A stretch of 64,000 nt of DNA from CAZRGV01 sp964599655 (GTDB taxonomy: Bacteria > Planctomycetota > Planctomycetia > Isosphaerales > Isosphaeraceae): the NCBI GenBank assembly GCA_964599655.1, contig CAZRGV010000012.1, forward strand, positions 1-64,000, given 5' to 3'. Position 1 is the first letter of the stretch; every line of letters starts with the position of its first letter. Below are positions 47,682 to 56,913 of this stretch, one piece after another. Both the position numbers and the translations under genes were made by a program. A model generated the notes under the pieces. That model did no database searches and was not told the DNA's origin. It was given only the letters and a program-made list of their open reading frames with translations.

Positions 47682-48614
47682 TCAGCCTTGGGACGGGGCC
47701 TCAGCGTCCGATTCAGAGGGATTCTCAGAGGCCGTCGGCGCGGTCTCGGAAGGCTCGGAAGTGGGTTGCGATTCGGCCGCCACCGCAACCGTCTCGGACG
47801 GCTCCGCCGGACTCCGGCCCGCGCCTCGACCACCCAGTCCACCGCCTCGGCGCTCGCCTCGACGCGACGCAGGCGCCTCGGCACCTTCGGCACGAGGAGG
47901 TGGCTCGACCGGAGCCGCTGCTTTTCCTTCCACGATCGCATCGACCAGGCGCTTGACCACCAGTTCGATTGACCGCATGCTATCATCATTGCCAGGAATA
48001 GGCAGGTCGACGAGGTCGGGATCGCAGTCGGTGTCCATGAGGGCGACAACCTTGATACCGAGTTTGCGGGCCTCGGAAACCGCGATCTTCTCGCGGTGAG
48101 GGTCGACCACGAAGAGAGCTTCGGGCAGCCGGGTCATATTCCGGATGCCTTCGAGGTTACGCTGGATCTTGCGCCGCTCTCGAGAGAGCGTCGAAACCAT
48201 TTTCTTGGAATAGCTGAGGGCCTGTTCGCCATCGAGGATGGATTCCAGCTCGCCAAGCCGTTCGAGCCGGCTGCGGATGGTGCGGAAATTGGTGAGCGTT
48301 CCGCCCAGCCAGCGTTCGGTCACGTAGGGCATCCCGCTCCGCTTGCACTCCTCGATGATCGTGTCGGCCGCCTGGCGCTTGGTTCCAACGAACAAGACCA
48401 GTCCGTTCGACGCCGCGATGCGATTGAAGTACTTGATGGCCCGCAGCAAGCCGCGAACGGTTTCCTTCAAGTCGATGATGTGAATCAGGTTTCGCTTGGT
48501 GTAAATGTACGGCTTCATCTTCGGATTCCACCGGCTAGCACGGTGTCCGAAATGCACGCCGGCATCGATCAGGTCTTTGACCGCGAGCGCCAAGGTCGAC
48601 CCCTTCGAAATCAA
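47682..48614 (-). CDS. rpsB: 30S ribosomal protein S2 with a long acidic tail
   Basis: Ribosomal protein S2: AVKDLIDAGVHFGHRASRWN, MKPYIYTKRNLIHIIDLKET, VLFVGTKRQAADTIIEEC, YVTERWLGGTLTNFRTIRSR, LPEALFVVDPHREKIAVSEA and LMDTDCDPDLVDLPIPGND are all canonical. The conserved protein ends near residue 230. A further tail of about 80 residues is Ala/Pro/Glu/Ser/Gly-rich with an Arg/Gly patch (RRGERRGGGLGGRGAG) and is probably disordered. It leads rpsB-tsf-pyrH-frr; the leader is unusually long. Confidence 0.97.
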   Translation of the reverse strand: MISKGSTLALAVKDLIDAGVHFGHRASRWNPKMKPYIYTKRNLIHIIDLKETVRGLLRAIKYFNRIAASNGLVLFVGTKRQAADTIIEECKRSGMPYVTERWLGGTLTNFRTIRSRLERLGELESILDGEQALSYSKKMVSTLSRERRKIQRNLEGIRNMTRLPEALFVVDPHREKIAVSEARKLGIKVVALMDTDCDPDLVDLPIPGNDDSMRSIELVVKRLVDAIVEGKAAAPVEPPPRAEGAEAPASRRGERRGGGLGGRGAGRSPAEPSETVAVAAESQPTSEPSETAPTASENPSESDAEAPSQG

Positions 48615-49051
48615 ATAGCCAGATCCGGCCGAGTCTCCTCAGGCGAAGCGCCTTGAGGCGGCCTTACTTGAGAAACGAGCACGAGAAGAAGCCCTAGCAT
48701 ATCGGCCGCTCGCTCGGTCGTCAAATCCCACAGGGGCGGAATCCAACAGGCCCACGGTTCGTTTCGGAGCGCGCGGACCGGAGCGTTCGAACTCTCGATC
48801 GAAGGAAAAATCCCTAAGGCCGTCCGCGACAACCCGACACCAGGTGCGATTCCGGCGATCCCGCCGCGCTCATCGCTCCCGCACGAGCTCGTCCGGATCG
48901 ACCTCGCCCAATTCCTGAGTTCGATTACCTTGGTAAATTTGTGCGATTCGATAAACCAGGAAGATTGGGAAATACTAGCGAAGATCGCTCGATTTGACAA
49001 AGACGGAAGACGTGACGGATATCCTGACAACGGGGATAAGTGGCAAGAAAC
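48615..49051 (-). promoter_or_regulatory. Long rpsB leader with promoter
   Basis: On the minus strand TTGTCA (48995-49000) and TAGTAT (48972-48977) are 17 bases apart, close to the sigma-70 consensus. Transcription from near 48965 would give an rpsB leader of about 350 bases, long enough for autoregulatory RNA structure. I see no convincing gene in it; the one open frame has no coding character. Confidence 0.5.
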
Positions 49052-49081
49052 AGGGCCGCCGATGGCAACATCGGCGGCCCT
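49052..49081 (-). terminator. Strong hairpin after the DksA-like gene
   Basis: Perfect 12-base stem AGGGCCGCCGAT/ATCGGCGGCCCT with a six-base loop, about 60 bases after the stop at 49141. The following minus-strand bases are GTTTCTTG, an imperfect U tract. Confidence 0.75.
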
Positions 49082-49140
49082 GGAGGCTCACGAGGACTTC
49101 GCCTTCACCGATCTCGTGAAGGGGTCAAGAACGTAACGGT

Positions 49141-49629
49141 TTACCGTCCCGACTCGCTGAGATCCATCTCGAAGTCATTGAGATTGATGTCGCGATCGCT
49201 GTCGACGTCGTCAAGCCGCTTATCATCGAGCTTATCCCAGCGATGAGCGGCGGACTTGGTCGTGTAGACCTGGCCGTGCCGTTCGTTCTCACGCTGGCAG
49301 TCGATGCAGGTGTTGGTGTAAGGCAAGGCGTTGAGACGAGCCTCAGCGATTTTCTCGCCGCAGAATTCGCAGCGTCCATAGACCCCCTTGACGATCCGCT
49401 GCAAGGCGTGCTCGATCTGCTCGAGTTCGCGACTTTCCAGCTCGGCGAGCTGGGAGCTGATCTCGTCATTGGCGGTATCGACGGCGGCATCGACGCTATC
49501 GCCAACCTGGAAGGTCGATGCGTATTCCCGGAGCGAGTCGAGATCGCCTGTCAGAGCCTTTCGCAAGGCATCACGGCGCTTGACCAGCCTCGAGTGAAGT
49601 CGGAGCAAGGCATCTTTGTTGCGGGCCAT
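49141..49629 (-). CDS. DksA/TraR-family zinc-finger transcription factor
   Basis: A 162-aa protein with the DksA layout: a long coiled coil whose tip carries DSVDAA, matching the DxxDxA tip that reaches the RNA polymerase active site. A C4 zinc finger follows (CEFCGEKI ... NTCIDCQ). Residues after the finger (YTTKSAAHRWDKLDDKRLDD, then an Asp-rich end) are an extension. DksA relatives act with ppGpp in stringent control. The ATG at 49629 has GGAGG upstream; the longer open frame is not coding in character. Confidence 0.9.
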   Translation of the reverse strand: MARNKDALLRLHSRLVKRRDALRKALTGDLDSLREYASTFQVGDSVDAAVDTANDEISSQLAELESRELEQIEHALQRIVKGVYGRCEFCGEKIAEARLNALPYTNTCIDCQRENERHGQVYTTKSAAHRWDKLDDKRLDDVDSDRDINLNDFEMDLSESGR

Positions 49630-50230
49630 CTCGCACCTCCGGGTGTTCGTCAGGGGCGGTCGCTGCGGACCAATTGGTGGCCGGGATCTCTCCGGCAGGC
49701 CACACGCGGGGCCGAACCCAGTCCCGAAACACATAGAATGAAAAAAGGATGACTCCCTGAACCTGTGAAACTCTCCGGACCGGCCCAGTCCGAAATCGTC
49801 CAACCGTGTCAATGGCCAGAACCGAATCGGACCTGAAACTCAATCCGCCGTGGATCGACTCTGCCTTGGACTAAGCACATTATGCGCCACGGGCAAGATG
49901 TCTTCGGTCCGCGGTGCCGACCATATCGGCAGTACGTTGCAAGTTTCTAAAGGTTTGCTAAAAACCCGTTTTTTTTCGGAGGTCCGTGGACACCCGCAAA
50001 CCATAGCACATGGACGCTCGGTGGGTTTGGAAAAACCAGAGATCTGGTTTGAGCTGTGGCAAATTCTCACCAGGCGGGAAATCCAAGCACTCAGGCGAAC
50101 TTGGACACACCGAACACAGGAGAGGTTCGCCGGGCAATCCGGGGAAAGGCGCTTCGGCGGGGTGGGACCAGGACGGAGGAAGACTTCCCAAAGGACCGCG
50201 TCGTGTGCATCGTCCCTGATCGTCGGCAGG
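49630..50230. other. 600-base intergenic region with inverted repeats
   Basis: No gene is supportable here. It contains a perfect inverted repeat AAACCAGA-GA-TCTGGTTT (50033-50050) and a small stem GGTTT/AAACC (49952-49966) followed by eight T on the plus strand (49969-49976), which looks like a weak terminator for an unseen plus-strand RNA or an AT-rich promoter-upstream element of the dksA-like gene. Composition is less GC-rich than the neighbours. Confidence 0.45.
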
Positions 50231-53095
50231 TTAGCGGCGAGAATACCGACTGATGACGGTCGCTGGCAAGTTCGGTTTCTGAAGAAAATTGATATACTGC
50301 GTGGAACCGCGAGAACCGACGTAGGTCCACTGAATCATCACCTGGCCCTGGGTGATCGATCGAGATCTGCGATCAGGCTTTCCGAACCGAGAGAGGACCT
50401 CGTCGGTGGTCAAGCCGACGATCGGGTCGTCGAGTTCTGGAATCGCGTCAGGGTCGTTTTCGCGACGGTCAGCCTCCTCGCCAGAGGGGCTGGACACGGC
50501 CTCGACCCACTGATCGCCTTCCTGGCGGAATCCCAGGCGTCGAAACGCCTCCGAAGCCGGCTTCGACTCAGGGTCGATGGCGACTGCTTCGCGAAGCAAG
50601 GCGACGGCGGTCGTCCGGTCGTTAAGTAAGGATCGGTACTGGTCGGCCAGTAAGACACGCCCTTCGGCGTCACGAGCGCCGAGGCGGTTCTCGCGCTGGT
50701 CTTGAAGCCAGCTTCGGATGACTTCGCGACCCCGATCCGATTGACCGCTCTTTTCGTAAGCTCTCGCCAGGTCAAGCACTTCCGACCGCCGCAACGCCGC
50801 GACATTGCGCGAGGCCGTTTCGAGGCCCAGGTTGCGGAGCGTTTCGGCCAACTCGGGTCGATCGGGAAGCTGTGTGCGGGCGTCCTCGGCGAGTTTCAGC
50901 GCGAGGGATCCGTCGGTCTTCGCCTTCAGTTCGAGTGATCGCTGGCGGACGTCGGCCAGGAGACGGCGGTCGAGGGCGTTCCGAACATTTTGTGGCGCCT
51001 GAAGATACGTTGCCATTGGATCCGCCTGGTAGCGGTCGAGCCAGGGGTTCAGGTCCACCGTGCCGACGGGCCTGGAAGAACGAGGGAGGAACGTTTCGAT
51101 CCGCGAGGCAAGTTGATCAAGCTCCTCGGGTGTGGTGGCCAGCCGCGCCATCCCCTGGAAGGCCCGATGCGCGAGGGACGAAGGCAAAGGCTCGGGGACC
51201 TTGTTCTCACGACCTTCGCGAGCCAGCGCAAGCGCTGTCTTCGGATCTCTCGCAGAGGCGTCATTGGCCTCGATACGAAGAACCTGGGCCTCTAGCTCCC
51301 TGGCTTTGATCTCAAGCGAGACGTCGCTGTACATTTCGGCCCGACGGGCCGCCCAGCGCGCCCAGGCCTTTCGGTTCTTCACGTCGTCAGGCGCGAGGAC
51401 GGCTACACCTTGAGCGAGCCGAACCTCGTCTTCGGGAAGGAGTTGAAGCGACTGTACATCCACGGCGAACTGATCGCCCTCCTTGTGGAGAATCCCGATC
51501 GCCCGAACAACGCGCGCATCGGGAGCTCGGGAAAAGCGGAGCTTGGGCGGGAGTCGAAAGGCGACCGAGGATTCCTTGAAAAGAATCTCGTCGAAGCCTC
51601 GGCCGGGGTGGAGCTGGAAGAACTGGATTCGACCGTCGACGGCGACTTCGCGGCCGATCAGGTCGGGCCGACGGACCAGTTGCCCCGGCTCGACCTCGAC
51701 AGGGCCGTCGAGCGGTGGCACCAGCGCGATCATGGCCGCGGCGATAAATGAGCGGCCCAGACCCCGACCCTCCTGGGCCGGAATCGGAGGCAAATCGTGA
51801 CGGGTCAGGTAAGGAAGCGCCTTGAGTTGGGTGAGAATGACGCCGCTATCGGGCATAAACCGCACGCGCCAGACACCTCCTTCGAACCGGAGCGAGGAGA
51901 GGCGGGCACCGAAAAGCACATTCTGACCGACTTTGGGCGCGAGGCTCTCGAAGAGCTGGAACCCTTTAAGATCGATGCGGCCTTCGCGGCTAGGACGAGG
52001 TCCCCGGCCAACGAAGATCCGGTAATCGAGTTCGTACATCCCGCTGCGTGAGGTTTCTGGTGTCTCCGCGATGGTCGATTCGAGGATAAGCGACTGGCCC
52101 TTATAGATCGTTTCGAATCGCTCGGGCCACTTTTCGGGCGGCTGGTAACGGGCGGCCTCATCGACCAGTTCCTCGAGAGTCTTGCTCACGAGATCGGCGA
52201 AGATGGCTGACTCGCTGGCGAATTGTCGCGACTTGGAGGCACGTTCGTCCTTGACGCCAAGCTGCTCGAAGGCCTTCGCGGCTCGGGCGAGTTTCTGCTT
52301 GGCCTCGTCGAAGTGCCCCCGCTCGAGCGCCTCCTGCCCCTCGACCCAGTTCACCTCGGCGACGTGGGGGAGATTCTCCCAACGACTGAGCCAGATGCGA
52401 TAGCCCACAGTGACCGCGACCAGGAGCCCGACGCTCAAGATCACGAGGGCGAGACGATGGCGCTTCAAGCCGTCCCAGGCACTTGCGCGGGAAACTGTGA
52501 TGACCCGCTCTTCGACCGCTGCGGAAGGTTCGAGCGAAGGACGACGGACTCGCCGTGGAGATAGCGCGGCGGAGCCATCAGAGGCAGGACGGCCAGGGGT
52601 CTGAGGGCGAGGAACAGAACGTTTCGAAGTGGGGGATGACGGCGGCCGCGGGTTGCCCTGTGGTTTCGGTGGTCGCCGATAGTCGGGAGAAATTTCGCTT
52701 TCCGACAGGCGAAGCGACGAGGCAGCGGGAGGGCTCTCGGCCGATTCGGGCTCGAGCCAGACGATTTCCCCCTCGGCCTCCGCCTCGACGTCGATGTCGG
52801 CCGGTTGTGGGGGCGCGTCGGTCAGGGGGATCGGGCTATCGTCAAAAACCGGCTGAGGTGCCGCGACGCGTCGACGGGGCGTCGACGTCGGAGCCGGGGG
52901 CTGAGGCAGCGGGCTTTGCGGAAGGACGAAAACGCCTTCTCCGCACGAGGGGCATCGCAGGGCTTGGTAGCCCTCGGTCCGAATCCCCCTGAGAATGTGC
53001 CCTTCGGGACAGGCCACGTTGTAGTACTGCGGCGCGGGCGGCTCGTCAGGCGCCCAACCCCGAATCATCTTCCGCGCGCGACCGAGTAATCCCAA
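50231..53095 (-). CDS. Large zinc-ribbon/membrane protein with BamE-like C-terminus
   Basis: A 954-aa protein of unknown function. N-terminal zinc ribbon with four Cys (CPEGHILRGIRTEGYQALRC and CPSCGEG), a long Pro/Ser/Arg-rich disordered stretch, one transmembrane helix near residue 230 (LALVILSVGLLVAVTVGYRI), then a large extracytoplasmic part. The C-terminal 60 residues (GLTTDEVLSRFGKPDRRSRS, IQWTYV) resemble the SmpA/OmlA (BamE) fold used in envelope complexes. I prefer the TTG at 53095 because GGGGAGG lies eight bases upstream; the ATG at 53068 has no such site. A promoter lies upstream. Confidence 0.75.
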   Translation of the reverse strand: MGLLGRARKMIRGWAPDEPPAPQYYNVACPEGHILRGIRTEGYQALRCPSCGEGVFVLPQSPLPQPPAPTSTPRRRVAAPQPVFDDSPIPLTDAPPQPADIDVEAEAEGEIVWLEPESAESPPAASSLRLSESEISPDYRRPPKPQGNPRPPSSPTSKRSVPRPQTPGRPASDGSAALSPRRVRRPSLEPSAAVEERVITVSRASAWDGLKRHRLALVILSVGLLVAVTVGYRIWLSRWENLPHVAEVNWVEGQEALERGHFDEAKQKLARAAKAFEQLGVKDERASKSRQFASESAIFADLVSKTLEELVDEAARYQPPEKWPERFETIYKGQSLILESTIAETPETSRSGMYELDYRIFVGRGPRPSREGRIDLKGFQLFESLAPKVGQNVLFGARLSSLRFEGGVWRVRFMPDSGVILTQLKALPYLTRHDLPPIPAQEGRGLGRSFIAAAMIALVPPLDGPVEVEPGQLVRRPDLIGREVAVDGRIQFFQLHPGRGFDEILFKESSVAFRLPPKLRFSRAPDARVVRAIGILHKEGDQFAVDVQSLQLLPEDEVRLAQGVAVLAPDDVKNRKAWARWAARRAEMYSDVSLEIKARELEAQVLRIEANDASARDPKTALALAREGRENKVPEPLPSSLAHRAFQGMARLATTPEELDQLASRIETFLPRSSRPVGTVDLNPWLDRYQADPMATYLQAPQNVRNALDRRLLADVRQRSLELKAKTDGSLALKLAEDARTQLPDRPELAETLRNLGLETASRNVAALRRSEVLDLARAYEKSGQSDRGREVIRSWLQDQRENRLGARDAEGRVLLADQYRSLLNDRTTAVALLREAVAIDPESKPASEAFRRLGFRQEGDQWVEAVSSPSGEEADRRENDPDAIPELDDPIVGLTTDEVLSRFGKPDRRSRSITQGQVMIQWTYVGSRGSTQYINFLQKPNLPATVISRYSRR

Positions 53096-53158
53096 GGACC
53101 TGGCCTCCCCGGATGCGTCGCCCGAACGGTTTGAACGTCCCGAACACCCAACCGTTTT

Positions 53159-53187
53159 ATTATCGATTCCGCCCCCGAGAGGGTCAA
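53159..53187 (-). promoter_or_regulatory. Candidate promoter of the zinc-ribbon/BamE-like gene
   Basis: TTGACC (53182-53187) and GATAAT (53159-53164) on the minus strand, 17 bases apart, with a predicted start near 53152 and a leader of about 57 bases to the TTG start codon. This also supports that start choice. Confidence 0.6.
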
Positions 53188-53779
53188 CCAGCCTTCCGCT
53201 CGGCTTGGGGATTGCCGCCGCGGCTCGAGACGGCTCGTGCATCGGACTCGCGATCGGCGTCCTGCGGCTTCTCATGGCCCTACCGGCCCGGTTAAACCAC
53301 CCGGCGAACCCTCCGGAGTCCCCCTTTAAGTTGGAGTGTCTCCGGCGTGGCACTCCCCGCGATCGGGACCGGCGAACGGCTCCTGGAAAAATCCTGGGAC
53401 AGCTCGGATGCACTTGACGCTCAATCGTGAATGAGAGGTTGATGGTTCTCCTTGAGAGTCGGCCGGAGGAGTACGACCAAACCCGTTTTACCCACCGACA
53501 TACCCCTTTCTTCAAGATTTGAGCGGACACGGATTCCATTATCCGACCACTCGACGAGCTGGGGTCACGCCCTTCCCTTCGCCCCGTCGAATGTCGAGTG
53601 AGAGACCATATCATCGAACGCCTGCGAATGCGGGCAATGGCTGGCGTCCGGACTACGAGGCCTCCGATCGTGAGTCGGCGCGGTCGAGGTCCGCGCGGGT
53701 TTCCCGGGGATCGGGATGTCCGAGGCAACGGATCGGGCTATTAAGAAAGCGTTTGATTCGATAATTTTGAGGCAATACG
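53188..53779. other. Intergenic region between divergent genes
   Basis: About 590 bases in which I see no reliable gene, RNA or repeat. Open frames here overlap one another and lack signal or family features. GATAAT at 53759-53764, close to the ATG at 53780, may be part of the acyltransferase promoter, but no matching -35 box is clear. Confidence 0.4.
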
Positions 53780-54955
53780 ATGATTCCCCCCCTGGAACAC
53801 AACCCCCGATACCATGCGCTGGATCTTTGGCGTGGGTTGTTCTGTCTGGTCGTCGTGTTGGAACACGCGGGAGTGGCGCTCTGGCCGGGGATTTCCGATG
53901 CGAGCGGCTTCGAACAAGGGCTCCGGCTAGCGATCGTCACTCCCTTGCGCTGGAACGTCGGAACGCCGCTGTTCTTTGTCATCAGCGGCTACTGCATCGC
54001 GGCCAGCACAGATGCCCACCGTCGCAAGGGGCACTCACCCTTGCGATTCTTGGCACGGAGGCTCTGGCGGATCTTCCCTTCCTACTGGGCCGCGCTGCTG
54101 GGTTTCGCCGTCGTCGTAACGGTGCTCGATCTGGTTGGCCTGGAGCGATGGCATCGTAGCGATCTATCGCTGGAGCTGGTGTCGTTGCATGAATTGAAGC
54201 CCTCGCAATGGTTGGGCAACCTGACACTAACCGAGACCTGGCGGCCTCGCGTCTGGGGAACGGAAGAGCTGATCTTCACTCGGGTCGCCTGGTCCCTCTG
54301 CTACCAGGAGCAGTTCTACCTGGTCTGCTTCCTGCTGCTGTTGGCCTTCCCGAGGCGATACTTTGGTGCGTTGGGGATGGCCACGGCGGTGATCGTGGGA
54401 TTTCGCGTGGTGGCCTGGGACGCCGGGGCCTTGCACCGCTTCGATGGGATGTTCCCGAAGCTCTGGCACGAGTTCGCGGTGGGGCTAGCCGTGTTCTGGC
54501 GGCTGAACGCTCGGACAACTCCGCTCTCGAGGCGGATGGTCGATCTGGGCCTGGTCGTGCTGCTTGGCCTGGCGTGCTGTTTCGGTTCGCGCTCGACGAT
54601 CGCGGCCGCCGGGTTTGGTCTGGCGCTGATCGCGATGAGGCGGTGGGACGAGCCGATCCGGCAATGCACCTGGCTCGATCCCATCCGTGCATGCGGCCGT
54701 CGCTCGTACAGTATCTACTTGATTCACCTGCCGGTTTGCCTGCTGGTGAACGCCGTGATCGGTTCGTTAGGGGTACGGGAGTTCTGGTTCCGGCTGGCGG
54801 TGATGATCCCGGCATCACTTGCGATGTCGTTGCTGGTTGGCTGGGCCTTCCACCACTGGATCGACGTGAAATTTACGGAATTGCCCAAGTTCGGTTCGTC
54901 GCGACGCGGTCCGGCACCACTGACGAGCCTGAACCCGCTGCCGCGTGCCGGCTGA
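53780..54955 (+). CDS. Acyltransferase 3 (OafA/YrhL-type) membrane protein
   Basis: A 391-aa integral membrane acyltransferase with about ten helices. The N-terminal motif YHALDLWRGLFCLVVVLEHA has the conserved Arg and His, and FFVISGYCI follows near residue 75. Later helices and the C-terminal AFHHWIDVKF are typical. These enzymes put acetyl or other acyl groups on extracellular sugars such as O-antigen, exopolysaccharide or peptidoglycan; the acceptor is unknown. No glycosyltransferase lies nearby. Confidence 0.88.
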   Translation: MIPPLEHNPRYHALDLWRGLFCLVVVLEHAGVALWPGISDASGFEQGLRLAIVTPLRWNVGTPLFFVISGYCIAASTDAHRRKGHSPLRFLARRLWRIFPSYWAALLGFAVVVTVLDLVGLERWHRSDLSLELVSLHELKPSQWLGNLTLTETWRPRVWGTEELIFTRVAWSLCYQEQFYLVCFLLLLAFPRRYFGALGMATAVIVGFRVVAWDAGALHRFDGMFPKLWHEFAVGLAVFWRLNARTTPLSRRMVDLGLVVLLGLACCFGSRSTIAAAGFGLALIAMRRWDEPIRQCTWLDPIRACGRRSYSIYLIHLPVCLLVNAVIGSLGVREFWFRLAVMIPASLAMSLLVGWAFHHWIDVKFTELPKFGSSRRGPAPLTSLNPLPRAG

Positions 54956-55026
54956 GCCGGCGTCGGCCTGAGAAGATGGCGAGGGTTATTCCGGCTGACG
55001 GAGACAAACCGGGCTGGTCACCGTTT

Positions 55027-55056
55027 TTGACTTGAGCCGGAGCCCGGTTGTATAGT
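55027..55056 (+). promoter_or_regulatory. Candidate promoter of the HtrA-like protease gene
   Basis: TTGACT (55027-55032) and TATAGT (55051-55056) with an 18-base spacer, about 107 bases before the ATG at 55163. Both boxes are within one base of the consensus. Confidence 0.6.
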
Positions 55057-55162
55057 TGGTGGGTAATGGATGGTGAACCATTATCGACGGATAACGTCGC
55101 ACGGTTTGCCATTGCGTCTCGCCCGCTCGCAACTTCCGCTCTGGCGAGGAGATCCGCCGACC

Positions 55163-56713
55163 ATGCCCCGCCCTGCCTCCCCGCTGCTCTGGTTGGCCAC
55201 TCTTTCGATCGGTGTCGTCCTGGGGTTGGTTATCGGGCGAGGCGCCGTGCCGCTCTCAGCCCAGGCAGGTGCACCGAAACAAGCCCTGGATACCGACGAG
55301 GCAGCGCGGCAGGCTTCCGAGGGATCTGAGGATGCCGTTTACCGCGAACTAGCGCGCCAGTACGAGCGATTTCGTTCAATCGATCAGACGTTCGAGCTGG
55401 TATCCAAGATCGTTTCACCCGCGGTCGTTCACATTGTCTCAAAGAAAAGCGGTCCCGATGAGTCGGGTCGGATGACACGATTCGAGGAAACCGGCTCGGG
55501 TGTGATCGTGCGATCGGACCGAGCCCCTGGCTGCTTCGTCCTGACCAACAACCACGTGGTCGAGGGTTCCATCGCCGACGACATCAGCGTCTACCTTCAC
55601 GACGGCCGAGTGATCCGCCCCGATCAGTTCTGGGCCGACCAGAAAGTCGACATCGCCGTCCTCAAGTTCAGTCGATCGGATCTACCGGTCGCTCGACTGG
55701 GCAATAGCGACGAGGCCACCGTGGGAACCTGGGTGCTCGCCATGGGTAGTCCGTTCGGCCTAACGCACTCGGTCAGCCACGGGATCATCAGCGCCCGAGG
55801 CCGCTATGAAGAGGAACTCGAAGACGACGGCGTCGAGAACCAGGACTTCCTACAGACCGATGCCGCGATCAATCCGGGCAACTCCGGCGGACCGCTGGTC
55901 AACCTCAAGGGCGAAGTAGTCGGCATCAACACCGCCATCGCATCGAACGGTGGAGGGAGCGAAGGGGTCGGCTTCAGCATTCCGATCAACCTGGCACGTT
56001 GGGCCATGAACCAGCTCGTGACCAATCACCGCGTCAGCCGCGGCGCGATCGGCGTTCGTCTCGAAGAACTCGACCCTCAGTCGGCCATTCAGCTTGGTCT
56101 CGAGCGTCCTCGAGGCGCCCGAATCCACCTGGTTCAAGACGGCTCACCGGCCGCTTTGGGGGGGCTTCGCGCTGGCGACGTGATTCTCAAGTATAATGGC
56201 ATTAACGTCATCGACTATAACCATCTGATCAATTTGGTGTCGATGACCCCCATTGGAGAAACGGCCGAGGTTGTCGTCTGGCGAGATCGACGGGCCATTC
56301 CTTTGAAGGTGACGGTGGCCGATCGGGGCGCGATCGTGTCTCAGCCACCAGCGCCGGCCGGTCGCGCGAGTCCCGGTGGCTTGCTGCGACGTCCACCCGT
56401 CCCAGGCCCGCTGCCGACGCCGGCCGATCTGGGACTGGATCTGGTGGTCATCGACAGTGCTTCCACCGCGCGGCGCTATGGCCTCGAGGAATCCCTGAGG
56501 GGCGTCCTTGTCGCGAAGGTTGACGCGTCGAGCCGATTATCGCCTTACCTGAAGCCCTTCGACCTGATCCAGGCCATCGACGGTCAGCCGGTACGATCAA
56601 CCAGCGACGTCCTTCAATCGATCGGCAAGCCGGGCCATCGGAGTCCCTTGGAGCTCAACCTGCAGCGTTCGATTGACGGTTCGTTTCAGGATCGGACGAT
56701 CCGCATTCCTTGA
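55163..56713 (+). CDS. HtrA/Deg-family serine protease with two PDZ domains
   Basis: A 516-aa envelope protease. Residues 8-30 form a signal or anchor helix (LLWLATLSIGVVLGLVIGRG). The trypsin-like domain carries the triad His131 (LTNNHVVEG), Asp163 (KVDIAVLKF) and Ser241 (NPGNSGGPLVN). Two PDZ-like domains follow (about 290-390, GGLRAGDVILKYNG, and 420-516, LKPFDLIQAIDGQPV), joined by a Pro-rich linker. DegP/DegS relatives degrade misfolded envelope proteins. The start at 55163 has a GAGGAG site. The next gene, pdxH, is about 200 bases downstream. Confidence 0.93.
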   Translation: MPRPASPLLWLATLSIGVVLGLVIGRGAVPLSAQAGAPKQALDTDEAARQASEGSEDAVYRELARQYERFRSIDQTFELVSKIVSPAVVHIVSKKSGPDESGRMTRFEETGSGVIVRSDRAPGCFVLTNNHVVEGSIADDISVYLHDGRVIRPDQFWADQKVDIAVLKFSRSDLPVARLGNSDEATVGTWVLAMGSPFGLTHSVSHGIISARGRYEEELEDDGVENQDFLQTDAAINPGNSGGPLVNLKGEVVGINTAIASNGGGSEGVGFSIPINLARWAMNQLVTNHRVSRGAIGVRLEELDPQSAIQLGLERPRGARIHLVQDGSPAALGGLRAGDVILKYNGINVIDYNHLINLVSMTPIGETAEVVVWRDRRAIPLKVTVADRGAIVSQPPAPAGRASPGGLLRRPPVPGPLPTPADLGLDLVVIDSASTARRYGLEESLRGVLVAKVDASSRLSPYLKPFDLIQAIDGQPVRSTSDVLQSIGKPGHRSPLELNLQRSIDGSFQDRTIRIP

Positions 56714-56913
56714 TGGCGAACGCCAAGATTCCGGCGCCGACCGTTGGAGGAAATCGGGAAAGGGCAGCACGAGGGCGTGTTGGCACCCGCACAGAGAGTG
56801 GCGATTCCCCAGGATTGCGGCTTGGATTTTGGTCCCAAAGAGGTGTTCCACGGTCGTCCGATCCGACACAATCGCACGGTCGATCGAAGAACACCAGGAG
56901 TCAGTCGACGGTC

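Noticed and set aside
48611..49030. 139-aa minus-strand frame directly upstream of rpsB
   Set aside because: It overlaps the rpsB start and crosses the likely promoter; residue use is random-looking and no ribosome-binding site precedes it.
49850..50629. 259-aa plus-strand frame
   Set aside because: Its second half is antisense to the zinc-ribbon/BamE-like gene and it has no signal, helices or motif of its own.
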